NCBI GenBank assembly: GCA_049318625.1
Contig: JBMOGA010000054.1
Coordinates: forward strand, 1-27,104
Length of the DNA: 27,104 bases
Direction of reading: 5' to 3'
Source: JBMOGA01 sp049318625
Lineage (GTDB): Bacteria > Pseudomonadota > Alphaproteobacteria > Rhizobiales > Hyphomicrobiaceae
The position numbers were made by a program, and so were the translations under genes. Below, piece after piece: positions 1 through 8,438 of this stretch (the stretch's first letter is position 1; each line of letters opens with the position of its first letter). Under the pieces are notes generated by a model, which did not search any database, was not told the DNA's origin, and was given only the letters and a program-made list of their open reading frames with translations.

Positions 1-1018
1 AAACGCGATAGAAACCGCGATACCACTGCACAAATCTGTGAACGCCCGCCTCGATGGGCGTGGCGGGACGGAAGCCCACGTCGCGGGCAAGGTCGTCGAT
101 ATCGGCGTAGGTCGCCGGCACGTCGCCCGGCTGCAAGGGCAGCATGTTCATGACGGCGGACTTCTGCAGCTCGGCCTCGATGACGCGGATGAGGTGCATC
201 AGCTCGACGGGCTGATTGTTGCCGATGTTGTAGAGGCGGTAGGGGGCGCGGCTGGTGCCCGGGTCCGGCGTGGCGCCGTCCCATTGCTCGTTGCCGGTCG
301 CGGTCCGGCCCGAGACGCGCACGATGCCCTCCACGATGTCGTCGACGTAGGTGAAATCGCGGCGCATCTGGCCGTTGTTGAAGACATCGATGGGGCGGCC
401 CTCGAGGATGGCCTTGGTGAAGAGGAACATCGCCATGTCGGGCCGGCCCCAAGGACCGTAGACCGTGAAGAAGCGCAGGCCGGTGGTCGGCAGGCCGTAG
501 AGGTGGCTGTAGGTGTGCGCCATCAGCTCGTTGGCCTTCTTGGTGGCCGCGTAAAGGCTCAGCGGGTGGTCGACATTGTCGTGGACCGAGAAGGGCATGT
601 CGGTGTTGGCGCCGTAGACCGAGCTCGACGAGGCGTAGGTCAGGTGGGCTGCGCCGGTGTGCCGGCAGCCCTCCAGGACATTGATGAAGCCCGCCAGATT
701 GGAGTCGACATAGGCGTGGGGGTTGGTCAGCGAGTAGCGGACGCCGGCTTGCGCCGCGAGGTGGATGACGCGAGCCGGCCGGACCTGCTCGAACATCGCC
801 GCCATGCCGGCTCGGTCGGCGAGGTCGAGGCGGACGAAGCGGAAGGCGCTGTCGCCCAGCAGCTGATCGAGGCGCGCGGTCTTGAGGGCGGGGTCGTAAT
901 AGTCGTTGAGATTGTCGAGGCCGACGACGGTTTCGCCCGCCGCCAGCAGCTTGCGCGCGGTGTGGTAGCCGATGAAGCCGGCGGCGCCGGTGACGAGGAT
1001 GGGGCGGCGTTCGGTCAA
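1..1018 (-). CDS. UDP-glucuronate 4-epimerase-like SDR (3' end cut by window)
   Basis: Extended short-chain dehydrogenase/reductase that most resembles UDP-glucuronate 4-epimerase, which would turn UDP-GlcA into UDP-GalA for surface polysaccharide. Read from the reverse complement, the protein has the NAD-binding GAAGFIG motif at residues 11-17, SSSVYG ending at about residue 136, and the catalytic YAATK with Tyr156 and Lys160. The YDPALK segment near residue 41 and the YGPWGRPDM stretch are typical of this subfamily. I chose the TTG at 1018 because an AGGAG lies six bases upstream and the NAD motif then sits at the usual distance from the start. About 339 codons are open to the window edge with no stop, so only the last few residues are missing. 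It diverges from the initiating transferase at 1201. dTDP-glucose dehydratase or GalE are less likely alternatives; exact substrate is inference. Confidence 0.85.
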   Translation of the reverse strand, partial: MTERRPILVTGAAGFIGYHTARKLLAAGETVVGLDNLNDYYDPALKTARLDQLLGDSAFRFVRLDLADRAGMAAMFEQVRPARVIHLAAQAGVRYSLTNPHAYVDSNLAGFINVLEGCRHTGAAHLTYASSSSVYGANTDMPFSVHDNVDHPLSLYAATKKANELMAHTYSHLYGLPTTGLRFFTVYGPWGRPDMAMFLFTKAILEGRPIDVFNNGQMRRDFTYVDDIVEGIVRVSGRTATGNEQWDGATPDPGTSRAPYRLYNIGNNQPVELMHLIRVIEAELQKSAVMNMLPLQPGDVPATYADIDDLARDVGFRPATPIEAGVHRFVQWYRGFYRV

Positions 1019-1144
1019 GCGGGGCTCCTGCGGTCCGATCGGAAACCCGGATAGACCGGCCGGGGCCTCGGCGCCAGCCTTTTGGGCCTCGGCGGCCAGC
1101 CAAGGCGCGTCCGGCTTCCGCGGCCGATTGCGATGCGGGCCGTT

Positions 1145-1170
1145 GTCGGCTAACCGACCGCAAGGGTCGG
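1145..1170 (+). other. Two competing hairpins in the leader of the initiating transferase
   Basis: GTCGG (1145-1149) can pair with CCGAC (1154-1158). Alternatively CCGACC (1154-1159) can pair with GGTCGG (1165-1170) across a five-base loop. The two structures share the middle strand and exclude each other. They sit about 30 bases upstream of the ATG at 1201. This could be a small attenuator, but in DNA this GC-rich it may be chance. The rest of the 1019-1200 divergent gap shows no promoter I trust. Confidence 0.25.
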
Positions 1171-1200
1171 CCGCGCGTCGGGCCGGCATGGGGGAGCTGC

Positions 1201-2226
1201 ATGGCCTGGACCGCGGTGCTCGTCGTTCTGATCGCGGCCGTCGCGTCGTGGGGGCTGATCGGCCAGATCTTTCCCTGGCTCGAGCGCTATGCGCTGGCGC
1301 GGCCCAACGCCCGATCGAGCCACAAGACGCCGACCGCGCAAGGCGGCGGCGCGGCGGTCATTCCGGTCACGCTGCTGGTGACCTGGTCGGCGGTGTTGCT
1401 GGTGGGGGTCGACGGGTCGGTCGGCCGGTGGCAGCTCGCGGCCGTCACACTCGTCGCGGTTGTGCTGGCCGTACTCGGGGCCTTCGACGACATCCGGCCC
1501 TTGCCGGTGGTGCCGCGGCTGGCCGCACAGGTCCTTGCCGCCGTCGTGCTGGTGCAGGCGATGCCGGACGGCGCTCATGCGCTGCCTTTGCTGCCACGTG
1601 CGCTCGAATTCCTGATCCTGGTGGTCGGGCTCATCTGGTTCATCAACCTCACGAATTTCATGGACGGCATCGACTGGATGACGGTCGTGCAGACGGTGCC
1701 GGTGTCGGCCGGCCTGGCGGCGCTGGCGGTGATGGGGGCGTTGCCGCCGACTGCCGGGCTGCTGGCGCTGGCGCTGGCCGGGGCTTTGCTCGGATTTGCG
1801 CCCTACAACAGGCACGTGGCGCGCCTGTTTCTCGGCGATGTCGGCAGCCTCGCCATCGGCGCGCTGGTCGGCTGGATGCTGATCCTGCTGGCGGCGGGCG
1901 GGCATCTCGCCGCGGCCCTTCTGCTGCCGCTCTACTACCTTGCCGACGCGACCGTGACGCTCTACCGGCGCTGGCGCCGCGGCGAGCGGCTCTCGCAGGC
2001 GCACCGCTCGCACTTCTACCAGCGTGCGACGGCGCACGGGTTCACGGTGCCGGAGGTGACGGGCCGGGTGGCGGCCCTCAATGGGGCGCTCGTGCTGCTG
2101 GCGCTGGCGAGTGCGCTGTTTGGGAGCACAGCTCTGGACGTGGTCCTGCTGGCAGCCGGTGCCGCGCTGACGGGGCTGCTGCTCGCGGCCTTCGAGCGGG
2201 GGCGGGACGCGGCGCGGGCATCCTGA
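1201..2226 (+). CDS. WecA/WbpL-type polyprenyl-phosphate sugar-1-phosphate transferase
   Basis: Integral membrane enzyme of the MraY/WecA/WbpL family (glycosyltransferase 4 of the polyprenyl type). It would start repeat-unit synthesis by moving a HexNAc-1-phosphate from a UDP-sugar to undecaprenyl phosphate at the cytoplasmic face. The 341-residue length is normal. Visible landmarks are the PNARSSHKTPTAQGGG signature at residues 35-50, the Mg-binding FDD at 95-97, NFMDGID at 152-158, FLGDVGS at 210-216, and the HRSHFYQRA histidine motif at 268-276. About ten hydrophobic segments lie between them. The ATG at 1201 is preceded by GGGGAG. The sugar transferred is not readable; the NFMDGID form is nearer WbpL-type enzymes than MraY. 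It is the only initiating transferase in the window, so it is the natural first step for the neighbouring glycosyltransferases. Confidence 0.9.
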   Translation: MAWTAVLVVLIAAVASWGLIGQIFPWLERYALARPNARSSHKTPTAQGGGAAVIPVTLLVTWSAVLLVGVDGSVGRWQLAAVTLVAVVLAVLGAFDDIRPLPVVPRLAAQVLAAVVLVQAMPDGAHALPLLPRALEFLILVVGLIWFINLTNFMDGIDWMTVVQTVPVSAGLAALAVMGALPPTAGLLALALAGALLGFAPYNRHVARLFLGDVGSLAIGALVGWMLILLAAGGHLAAALLLPLYYLADATVTLYRRWRRGERLSQAHRSHFYQRATAHGFTVPEVTGRVAALNGALVLLALASALFGSTALDVVLLAAGAALTGLLLAAFERGRDAARAS

Positions 2227-2254
2227 TGCGGATGACCCCAAAAAATCATTGATG

Positions 2255-2273
2255 GCGCTTCACGGTTAAGCGC
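2255..2273 (+). other. Short inverted repeat after the initiating transferase
   Basis: GCGCTT and AAGCGC form a six-pair stem with a seven-base loop, 29 bases after the stop of the transferase gene. There is no T-run after it, so it is a poor intrinsic terminator. It lies in the 125-base gap before the LysM lipoprotein. Confidence 0.2.
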
Positions 2274-2351
2274 GCAGCAACCTTAATGCGGCATGTTGGA
2301 GGCCATTCCAGCGTTGGTTCGTCACGCGTAGGTACTGGAAAGGGGCTGCCC

Positions 2352-2798
2352 ATGCGGATCGATGGGAAAGTTGCCGCGAGCCTGCTCACCCTGCTTGTCG
2401 CCGGGTGCTCGGCCAATGCGCGGTTCGACGTTTCGGAATACCAGCCGGCCGGCGGCACGAAGCCGGTGACGACCGCGGCCCTGCCCCAGCAGGATCATCG
2501 CATGGCCTCGGCGCCCAGCGCCGAGAACTACGAGCCAGCACCTTACACGCCACCCCGCCGCGCCGCGAGCCTCGGATGGAACGCCGACCGTCCCGAGACG
2601 GGCGCCAGCAACACCGTGCACATCGTGCGGGAGGGCGACACCCTCTACGGTCTGGCGAAGCGCTACAATGTTCCCATGACGCAGATCTACTCGGCGAACG
2701 GTCTCATGAACGACCGCCTGTCGCCAGGTCAGCATCTGGCCATTCCGCGCCAAGCGGCCAGCGGCTTCACGCCGAACGACAACGTCGTCGCGCGGTAG
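2352..2798 (+). CDS. LysM-domain lipoprotein
   Basis: Small secreted lipoprotein of 148 residues, expected to be lipidated and to bind peptidoglycan. The N-terminus is a lipoprotein signal: positively charged start, hydrophobic LLTLLVAG core and lipobox LVAGC with the lipid-bearing Cys19. A Pro- and Ala-rich linker covers about residues 30-85. One LysM domain spans about residues 90-133 (HIVREGDTLYGLAKRYNVP... LSPGQHLAIPR), the usual glycan-binding fold. The ATG at 2352 is preferred over an in-frame upstream start at 2286 because it gives a proper signal peptide and follows GGAAAGGGG. No catalytic domain (M23 peptidase or amidase) is present. It may anchor or space envelope machinery; a direct role in polysaccharide export is only suggested by its position. 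Confidence 0.85.
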   Translation: MRIDGKVAASLLTLLVAGCSANARFDVSEYQPAGGTKPVTTAALPQQDHRMASAPSAENYEPAPYTPPRRAASLGWNADRPETGASNTVHIVREGDTLYGLAKRYNVPMTQIYSANGLMNDRLSPGQHLAIPRQAASGFTPNDNVVAR

Positions 2799-2880
2799 AC
2801 CGCAGGGCGCTCAAGAATTCAGAAACTCGGCGCGATCGATGCCGTCAGAAATCTGGACGTCATCGTGCCGGCTGAAGCTT

Positions 2881-3324
2881 TCACTGTGGGTTTTCTTTGA
2901 AGGTACCCGTCGCGGCCGAATCTGCGGTTGGAGCCGGTGGCACGCTGGTGAGACTGAATTCGGCGGAGGTTTCCTGCCACAAAAGGCTGGGACAGCGCCG
3001 CGCAATGGACGAGGTCTGAATACCGTCCGCCTCGCCGCGCCAAGTCTGGAGTTGCGCCAGCACCGTCGGGTCGTTGTCGTATTTGAAGGCCGGCGGCCAC
3101 GTGATTTTCACGTCGTCCCCCTTGTTGTCGGCTTGGTTATAACCGGTTAGCGTATTCACCCTTCCTGAAATCCATTTGAACCGGTCGCGGAGAGCCTTGC
3201 AGTCCATCGAGGAGAAATCGACGCTAGCTATCTGTGCTGGCTTGATTTCCGCCAGTGGCATCGAGCAGCCGGACACCAGCAGTGCAATCCAAGTGCCGAA
3301 CAACCGTGGCCTCGAGATGCGCAA
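2881..3324 (-). CDS. Small lipoprotein of unknown function
   Basis: I do not recognise the family. The 147-residue product begins with a short basic n-region, a hydrophobic stretch, and lipobox LVSGC with Cys20, so it is probably an outer-membrane or periplasmic lipoprotein. The mature part is soluble, has Cys at about residues 42 and 111, and ends in a Pro/Ala-rich tail. The start is TTG at 3324; the next ATG would delete the signal peptide, so TTG is favoured. A TAGGG precedes it. It begins 18 bases after the stop of the GT4 gene upstream on the same strand, so the two are probably cotranscribed. It converges on the LysM lipoprotein with 82 bases between the stops and no clear terminator. 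Confidence 0.7.
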   Translation of the reverse strand: MRISRPRLFGTWIALLVSGCSMPLAEIKPAQIASVDFSSMDCKALRDRFKWISGRVNTLTGYNQADNKGDDVKITWPPAFKYDNDPTVLAQLQTWRGEADGIQTSSIARRCPSLLWQETSAEFSLTSVPPAPTADSAATGTFKENPQ

Positions 3325-3342
3325 AGACCCTACCTCGTCCGT

Positions 3343-4467
3343 CTAAGCCTGATCGCGTCCATAGAGCTCGGCGGTTTGATGTCCGATAATTCGAGCGGAA
3401 AAGTGTTGCTCGACAACGGACCGGGCACGACCGCCCATCCCGCGCCTTGCTGCGCCATCCGTGACCATGCGTTCCATCGCATCCGCGAAGCTCTCAGCGT
3501 CATCCACCTCTGCCAGGAGTCCGGTCTCGCCATCAAGGGCGATCTCGCGGCATCCGGGGACATTCGAGGCCACCATCGGCCGGCCGCAGGCGGCCGCTTC
3601 GAGCAGGCTCTTGGGAAACCCCTCGCGGCGGGACGGCAGTACGGCGAAGTGCACCCCGGCCCACAACCCACGAATGTCCTCGACGTGACCGAGCCACGTG
3701 ATCCCCGGCTCCCGCCCCCAGCTTTCGAGTTCGGCGGCCGAGATCGAGGTCGGGTTTTCCGGATCGGGCTCGCCGGCCAACAGCAATTCCAGCTCGCAGC
3801 CGCGCTGCCTTAGCCGGCGGTGCGCCGCGACGAGGGTGCGCAGCCCCTTGTCCTCGAGCATGCGTCCGACATACGCCGCCCGCACCGGAAGGCCTGCGGG
3901 CTCGGGCGTGGGTTGGAAGTCGTCGGTGTCGACACCCGAGCCCGGGATCAGCACGATCTGGCTGGGACGAACGCCGAGACCCTCCAGCACGGCGCGGTCG
4001 TCGGGGTTCTGCACGACCGCGCTTGTGCCGCGGCGATTGAGCAGGACGCGCAGGAAGGCGCCGACAAGTGCGCGCAGAGCGCGCCCCCTCAGCGACGTTG
4101 CCAAGTGGACCGAGCCGAGCCCCACGATGCTGTTGACGACGCGCACGTCGAATCCCAGACACGCCATGGAGCCGATGAGTGCCGGTTTGACCGCGACGTT
4201 GTGGACGATCCGAGGGGCGATCTCTGCGATCTTGCGCCGCACCTCGTGGATCGACACCAGGGTCTCGAAAGGAGAAAGGCTGCTACGGCGCCAGGACAAT
4301 CCGTGGGCGTGGAAGCCCTCACGTTCGATCGCCTCCTTGTGCGCACTGAGCCGGGTCAGGACATGGACCTCGAAGCCCGCCTCCCGTGCCGCCCGCGCCA
4401 TGGGCAGGCGATGGCGCACGAAGGCCCAGTCTTCGGTGACGAGGTAGACGATCCTGGGTGCGGTCAT
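3343..4467 (-). CDS. GT4-family glycosyltransferase (GT-B fold)
   Basis: Retaining glycosyltransferase of the GT4 group, 374 residues, cytoplasmic or membrane-associated. The N-terminal half has the acceptor-domain pattern of the PglA/CapM-like branch (VYLVTEDWAFVRHRLPMARAA near the start, PRIVHNVAVKPALIG in the middle). The C-terminal half carries the nucleotide-sugar domain: YVGRMLEDKGLRTLV, then LPSRREGFPKSLLEAAACGRP, where the Glu-x7-Glu motif (REGFPKSLLE) is visible, and GETGLL near the end. The ATG at 4467 has an AGGCGA upstream. It diverges from the AsnB-type gene with a 97-base gap and probably leads the small lipoprotein gene. Donor and acceptor sugars cannot be read from sequence. 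Confidence 0.9.
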   Translation of the reverse strand: MTAPRIVYLVTEDWAFVRHRLPMARAAREAGFEVHVLTRLSAHKEAIEREGFHAHGLSWRRSSLSPFETLVSIHEVRRKIAEIAPRIVHNVAVKPALIGSMACLGFDVRVVNSIVGLGSVHLATSLRGRALRALVGAFLRVLLNRRGTSAVVQNPDDRAVLEGLGVRPSQIVLIPGSGVDTDDFQPTPEPAGLPVRAAYVGRMLEDKGLRTLVAAHRRLRQRGCELELLLAGEPDPENPTSISAAELESWGREPGITWLGHVEDIRGLWAGVHFAVLPSRREGFPKSLLEAAACGRPMVASNVPGCREIALDGETGLLAEVDDAESFADAMERMVTDGAARRGMGGRARSVVEQHFSARIIGHQTAELYGRDQA

Positions 4468-4564
4468 GTGGTCGTTCGCCTATAAGCCACCTGTTCTGCC
4501 GGCCCGACATGCACAGCGTCGGCCCACCGGCCGTCAAGTACCGACAGGCGGAAGCGACAACGGC

Positions 4565-6508
4565 ATGTGCGGGATCGCTGGATTTATCGACTTCGCGAGA
4601 TCCACGCCGGGTGAGACCATCGCACGGTCAGCCCGGCTGATGGCTGACGCCCTGCGGCACCGTGGCCCCGACGACGGCGACGTGTGGGTCGATGCCGAGG
4701 CGGGCCTTGCGCTGGGCCATCGCCGGTTGTCGATCGTCGACCTGTCCCCGGCCGGGCATCAGCCGATGATCTCGGCCTCGGGCCGTTTCGTGATGTCTTA
4801 CAACGGCGAGGTCTACAACGCCGAGGAGTTCCGCGCTGAGCTGGGGCCTCAAGTTCACCCCTATCGCGGCCACTCCGATACCGAGGTGCTGCTGGAGGCC
4901 GCCGAACGATGGGGGCTTGCCGCGGCGTGCACGCGGGCGGCCGGCATGTTCGCGCTCGCGCTTTGGGACCGGCGGGAGCGTACGCTGTGGTTGACGCGCG
5001 ACCGGCTCGGCAAGAAGCCGCTGTACTGGAGCCGACAGGGCCAATTCCTGCTGTTCGGCTCGGAGCTGCGGGCGCTGCGCGCTCACCCGGCATTCAAAGG
5101 GGAGATCGACCGGGATGCGACGGCCGGGTTTGTGCGGAGGGGCTATTTCCTCCACCCGCACACCGTCTATCGCGACGTCTTTCAGCTGGAGCCCGGCCAG
5201 ATCCTGAAGGTGGACGCTGAGGGTCGCGTCGCGATGTCGCGTTACTGGGACCTCGCCACGGCCATCGCCGATGCGCGGGCCACGCCGTTCAGCGGCCGCC
5301 CGGATGAGGCCGTATCGGCGCTCGACGCATGCCTCACTGCCGCCGTCAAAGGCCGGCTGATGGCCGACGTGCCGGTCGGCGCATTCCTGTCCGGCGGCTA
5401 CGACTCCTCGACCGTCGTGGCGCTGATGCAGAAGGTGGCCGGCGGCGCGGTGCGCACCTTCTCGATCGGCTTCTCGGAGAGCGACTACAACGAGGCGGAC
5501 AACGCGAGGGCGGTGGCGCAGCACCTCGGGACCGACCACAGCGAGCTGATCGTCACGCCGAAGGAGGCCATGGACGTCATTCCACGGCTGCCTGAGATCT
5601 ACGACGAGCCGTTCGCCGACAGTTCGCAGATCCCCACCTTCCTCGTCTCGCAATTGGCCCGCCGGCAGGTGACGGTGGCTCTGTCGGGCGACGGCGGCGA
5701 CGAATTGTTCGCGGGCTACAATCGCCATGCGCAGGGCGCGGCGGTGCTCGAGCGGCTCGGCCGGCTGCCGCTGCCGGCGCGCCGCATGCTTGCCCAGGCG
5801 TTGAAGGCCGTCCGCCCCGAAACGTGGGACCGGCTATTCGGAGCACTTCCCGAGCGCCGGCGTCCGCGGACGCCGGGGGACAAGTTGCACAAGCTCGCCG
5901 ACGTCCTGACGGAAGACCCCGCGGGCGCCTATCTGCGCCTGACCAGCCCGTGGGGCGATCCGGCCGGCGTCGTCATCGGCGGCACCGAAATCCGCTGGCC
6001 GTTGCCAGATGCCGCGCTGGACGCGCTGCTGCCAGACCGCACCGAGCGGATGCAGGTCCTGGATCTGCTCAGCTATCTGCCGGGCGACATCCTGACCAAA
6101 GTCGATCGTGCGAGCATGGCGGTGTCACTGGAGGCGCGCAATCCGATCCTCGACCATCGGGTGGTCGGGTTGGCGTGGTCGATGCCGCTGGACCTCAAGA
6201 TCCGCGAGGGTCAGGCGAAGTGGGTGCTGCGGCAGGTGCTCTACCGCTATGTGCCGCCGGCCCTTGTCGACCGGGCCAAGTCCGGGTTCGGCATCCCCGT
6301 CGGCGCATGGCTCAGGGGGCCGCTGCGCGACTGGGCCGAAGATCTCCTCGACGCGCGGAACCTGCGGGACGGCGGCCTGCTGGCCCCCGAGCCGATCCGG
6401 GGCCGCTGGGCCGAGCATCTGGCCGGGCGGCGCAACTGGCAGCACGCGCTGTGGAACGTGCTGATGCTGGAAGCCTGGCGGCGGCGGTGGACAGCAACCA
6501 CACGCTAA
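4565..6508 (+). CDS. AsnB-type glutamine amidotransferase (asparagine synthase family)
   Basis: Glutamine-hydrolysing asparagine-synthase-type enzyme, 647 residues. The N-terminal class II glutaminase domain starts with the catalytic Cys2 (MCGIAGF), followed by RHRGPDD, GHRRLSIVDLS and YNGEVYN. The C-terminal synthetase domain has the ATP-pyrophosphatase loop SGGYDSS and later LSGDGGDELFAGY. The start must be the ATG at 4565, because removal of Met has to expose the Cys; the in-frame extension upstream to 4466 would block it. In polysaccharide loci such proteins are often thought to amidate uronic acids rather than make free asparagine (as proposed for WbpS). The nearby UDP-uronate epimerase fits that idea, but it is inference. 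The gene overlaps the convergent gene by four bases at the stop codons. Confidence 0.92.
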   Translation: MCGIAGFIDFARSTPGETIARSARLMADALRHRGPDDGDVWVDAEAGLALGHRRLSIVDLSPAGHQPMISASGRFVMSYNGEVYNAEEFRAELGPQVHPYRGHSDTEVLLEAAERWGLAAACTRAAGMFALALWDRRERTLWLTRDRLGKKPLYWSRQGQFLLFGSELRALRAHPAFKGEIDRDATAGFVRRGYFLHPHTVYRDVFQLEPGQILKVDAEGRVAMSRYWDLATAIADARATPFSGRPDEAVSALDACLTAAVKGRLMADVPVGAFLSGGYDSSTVVALMQKVAGGAVRTFSIGFSESDYNEADNARAVAQHLGTDHSELIVTPKEAMDVIPRLPEIYDEPFADSSQIPTFLVSQLARRQVTVALSGDGGDELFAGYNRHAQGAAVLERLGRLPLPARRMLAQALKAVRPETWDRLFGALPERRRPRTPGDKLHKLADVLTEDPAGAYLRLTSPWGDPAGVVIGGTEIRWPLPDAALDALLPDRTERMQVLDLLSYLPGDILTKVDRASMAVSLEARNPILDHRVVGLAWSMPLDLKIREGQAKWVLRQVLYRYVPPALVDRAKSGFGIPVGAWLRGPLRDWAEDLLDARNLRDGGLLAPEPIRGRWAEHLAGRRNWQHALWNVLMLEAWRRRWTATTR

Positions 6509-7620
6509 CTCCGGCCGGTAAGGGTCTCGAAGACATCGCGGTGGCGGGCGATCCAGTGCGCGATGTCGAAACGCTCGACCGCGCGCCGGCGGGCCGCCGC
6601 GCTCATCGCCGACCGCGCACCTGCGATCTGCAGCATCCCGTCGCCGATCTCGCGGTCCGACGGCACGTGTGCCCGCTCGAAATCCTCGGGGCAGGCTACC
6701 GCGACGCCGGCGTCGGCGCCGACCAGCTCCGGCACGCCGCCGGTTGCCGAGTAGAGCACCGGCAGGCCGCAGGCGAGCGCCTCCAGCACCGTGTTCGGGC
6801 ATGGGTCGTTGTGCTTCATCATCACGTAGGCCTGGGCAGCGCCGTAGATCGTCGGCGCCTCGGCCTGACGATAGGATCCGGTGAAACGAACGGCGGTGGC
6901 GACGCCGAGTGTGTCGGCCAAGGCTGCGGCTTCGCGGCGGGCGCCGTCCTCGACCCAGCCGGCGATGGTCAATTTGGCATCCAGGCCGGCCTGCCGCGCG
7001 ACCGCCAGACCGCCGATGGTGCTGGTCAAGCGGTAGGTGAGGTGATCGCCGATCTTTCCGGTGACGAGGAAATCGAACGGCCGCGCGTCCCTGTCTGCGT
7101 TGGCCGGCGGCACGAACCGCTGCGTGTCGATGGCGTTGTAAAGAACCTCGCCGCCGCCCGTCCGCGGGCCCAGGAAGCGGTCGGCGCAGCGCCGGCAGAA
7201 GTCGCTCTGATAGAACACCCAGTCCGCCGCCCGGTAGGCCTCGGCCATGCGGCGGTTTTCGGCGGCCCAGTCGCCTCCGTACCAGGCGCGGTAGAACACG
7301 CCGTTTTGATTGTAGACGATGGGGACGCCGCGGGCCTTCAGCAGCCTCAGCGCCCAGCCCGGCATGTAGGGGGCGTTGCTCAGCAGATAGACGACGTCGT
7401 AGCCCCAGGGTGTGTCGGGAAAGTGCTCCGACAGCCGCTTCACCTTGACCAAGGGACCGCCGATGTCGCCGGTTCGGGCGCCGCCGTAGTGGACTGCCAG
7501 GGCGCCACGGCGCGGCACGACCCCATTGGCCACAGCCTGCAAACCGCAGGCCGTGCGATAGGCGGTGCGGAGGAGGGATTTCACAGCTGCGGCTTGTTGG
7601 CGCATCGATCGGCGGATCAA
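6505..7620 (-). CDS. GT4-family glycosyltransferase
   Basis: GT-B fold glycosyltransferase of 371 residues. The N-terminal part shows GARTGDIGGPLVKVKRL, a glycan-acceptor-domain look. The C-terminal domain shows FDFLVTGKIGDH, then YVMMKHNDPCPNTVLEALACGLPVLYSATGG, where the usual Glu-x7-Glu is changed: the first Glu position is occupied by Asp or Asn (HNDPCPNTVLE), while the second Glu is kept. That variant occurs in some GT4 branches. The TTG at 7620 is chosen because it overlaps the TGA of the methyltransferase upstream (TTGA), indicating coupled translation; an ATG at 7605 is the alternative. It ends tail-to-tail on the AsnB gene with a CTAA overlap. The sugar specificity is unknown. Confidence 0.87.
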   Translation of the reverse strand: MIRRSMRQQAAAVKSLLRTAYRTACGLQAVANGVVPRRGALAVHYGGARTGDIGGPLVKVKRLSEHFPDTPWGYDVVYLLSNAPYMPGWALRLLKARGVPIVYNQNGVFYRAWYGGDWAAENRRMAEAYRAADWVFYQSDFCRRCADRFLGPRTGGGEVLYNAIDTQRFVPPANADRDARPFDFLVTGKIGDHLTYRLTSTIGGLAVARQAGLDAKLTIAGWVEDGARREAAALADTLGVATAVRFTGSYRQAEAPTIYGAAQAYVMMKHNDPCPNTVLEALACGLPVLYSATGGVPELVGADAGVAVACPEDFERAHVPSDREIGDGMLQIAGARSAMSAAARRRAVERFDIAHWIARHRDVFETLTGRS

Positions 7621-8438
7621 GGGGTTCCGTTACCGGTCGGCTTGCGCGCGACCGCCAGAACCATGTGTCCGACGGCGACCTTTGGCACAAAGGGCGCGGC
7701 GAGGTAGGCCAAGCCTCTGGTCAGCGTGCTCGTCGGGTTCATGCCGAAGGCATGCTGCATCATGCGCTGCAGCCCCTGGCGCTTGCCGATGATGTGAACG
7801 TCCTCTACGGCGAAACCCACGCGCGACAATTCTCCCGCGAGTTCGGCGCGTGTCATGCGCCACTGGTAGAAGCGCGATCGCCCGTCGTCTGGCGGCAGTT
7901 TGTAGCGATCCAGTACGGCAGCTCGCCACGAGATGCGCAGGTTGTCGAACGGCATCGACGTGAGAAGGATGCCACCCGGCTTGAGGACGCGATAGGCCTC
8001 GCGCATCACCGGCCCGAAGCCTTCCTCGAAGTGCTCGAATGTGCCCCACGAGAAGTAGAGATCGAAGCTGCGATCCGGGAAGCTTGTTGCGCGAATGTCC
8101 TCGACACGGAACTGCATGTCGGGGAACAGTTTCGAAAGGGCCCCGATCGTCTGCCGACTGATGTCGAGACCAACCGTCGGGTAACCAAGTCGCGTCAGGT
8201 AGACGGTCCACTCCCCCATGCCACAGCCCCCGTCGAGAAGGTGCGAGCCTTTCGGTAAGGCAGCGAGGGCCCGTGCTAAGATGGGATACTCCTCTTTCCG
8301 CTGCACGCGACGCTCGATCGACTTGATGTCGCCCTCCGGGCCACCGAGTTCGACCCACTTCTGCGTCCACTGGGCCTCGATGGCGTCGATCTCTGTCGAG
8401 CCTTCAACGGGGTCATAGGGGCGGTCGTCGCGGCGCAT
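7617..8438 (-). CDS. Class I SAM-dependent methyltransferase
   Basis: Rossmann-fold methyltransferase, 273 residues. Motif I is LLDGGCGMGEW (about 67-77), followed by VGLDIS, the acidic residue that holds the SAM ribose. The segment FDLYFSWGTFEHFEE fills the motif IV position and EAYRVLKPGGILLTSMP is the conserved post-motif strand. About 60 residues precede motif I and an extended C-terminal part ends with a hydrophobic AYLAAPF segment. It probably methylates a sugar of the glycan or a lipid-linked intermediate, judged only by context. Translation is coupled to the GT4 gene downstream. The ATG at 8438 has only a weak ribosome-binding site, and its promoter, somewhere in 8439-8620, is not obvious. 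Confidence 0.88.
   Translation of the reverse strand: MRRDDRPYDPVEGSTEIDAIEAQWTQKWVELGGPEGDIKSIERRVQRKEEYPILARALAALPKGSHLLDGGCGMGEWTVYLTRLGYPTVGLDISRQTIGALSKLFPDMQFRVEDIRATSFPDRSFDLYFSWGTFEHFEEGFGPVMREAYRVLKPGGILLTSMPFDNLRISWRAAVLDRYKLPPDDGRSRFYQWRMTRAELAGELSRVGFAVEDVHIIGKRQGLQRMMQHAFGMNPTSTLTRGLAYLAAPFVPKVAVGHMVLAVARKPTGNGTP

Noticed and set aside
38..1054. 338-codon open frame on the plus strand
   Set aside because: It is the antisense shadow of the UDP-glucuronate epimerase-type gene, which shows full SDR motifs on the minus strand. The plus-strand protein is a low-complexity Val/Gly/Asp-rich sequence.
1150..2241. 363-codon frame on the minus strand
   Set aside because: Antisense to the WecA-type gene; Arg/Gln/His-rich with no domain.
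4466..4564. Upstream extension of the AsnB-type gene
   Set aside because: The catalytic Cys must follow the initiator Met, which fixes the start at 4565.
6125..7690. 521-codon frame on the minus strand
   Set aside because: A different frame of the GT4 region, Arg-rich with no domain, whereas the 6505-7620 frame has GT4 features.
5824..7707. 627-codon frame on the plus strand
   Set aside because: It crosses the AsnB-type and GT4 genes in other frames; GC-rich DNA leaves such frames open and no motif is recognisable.
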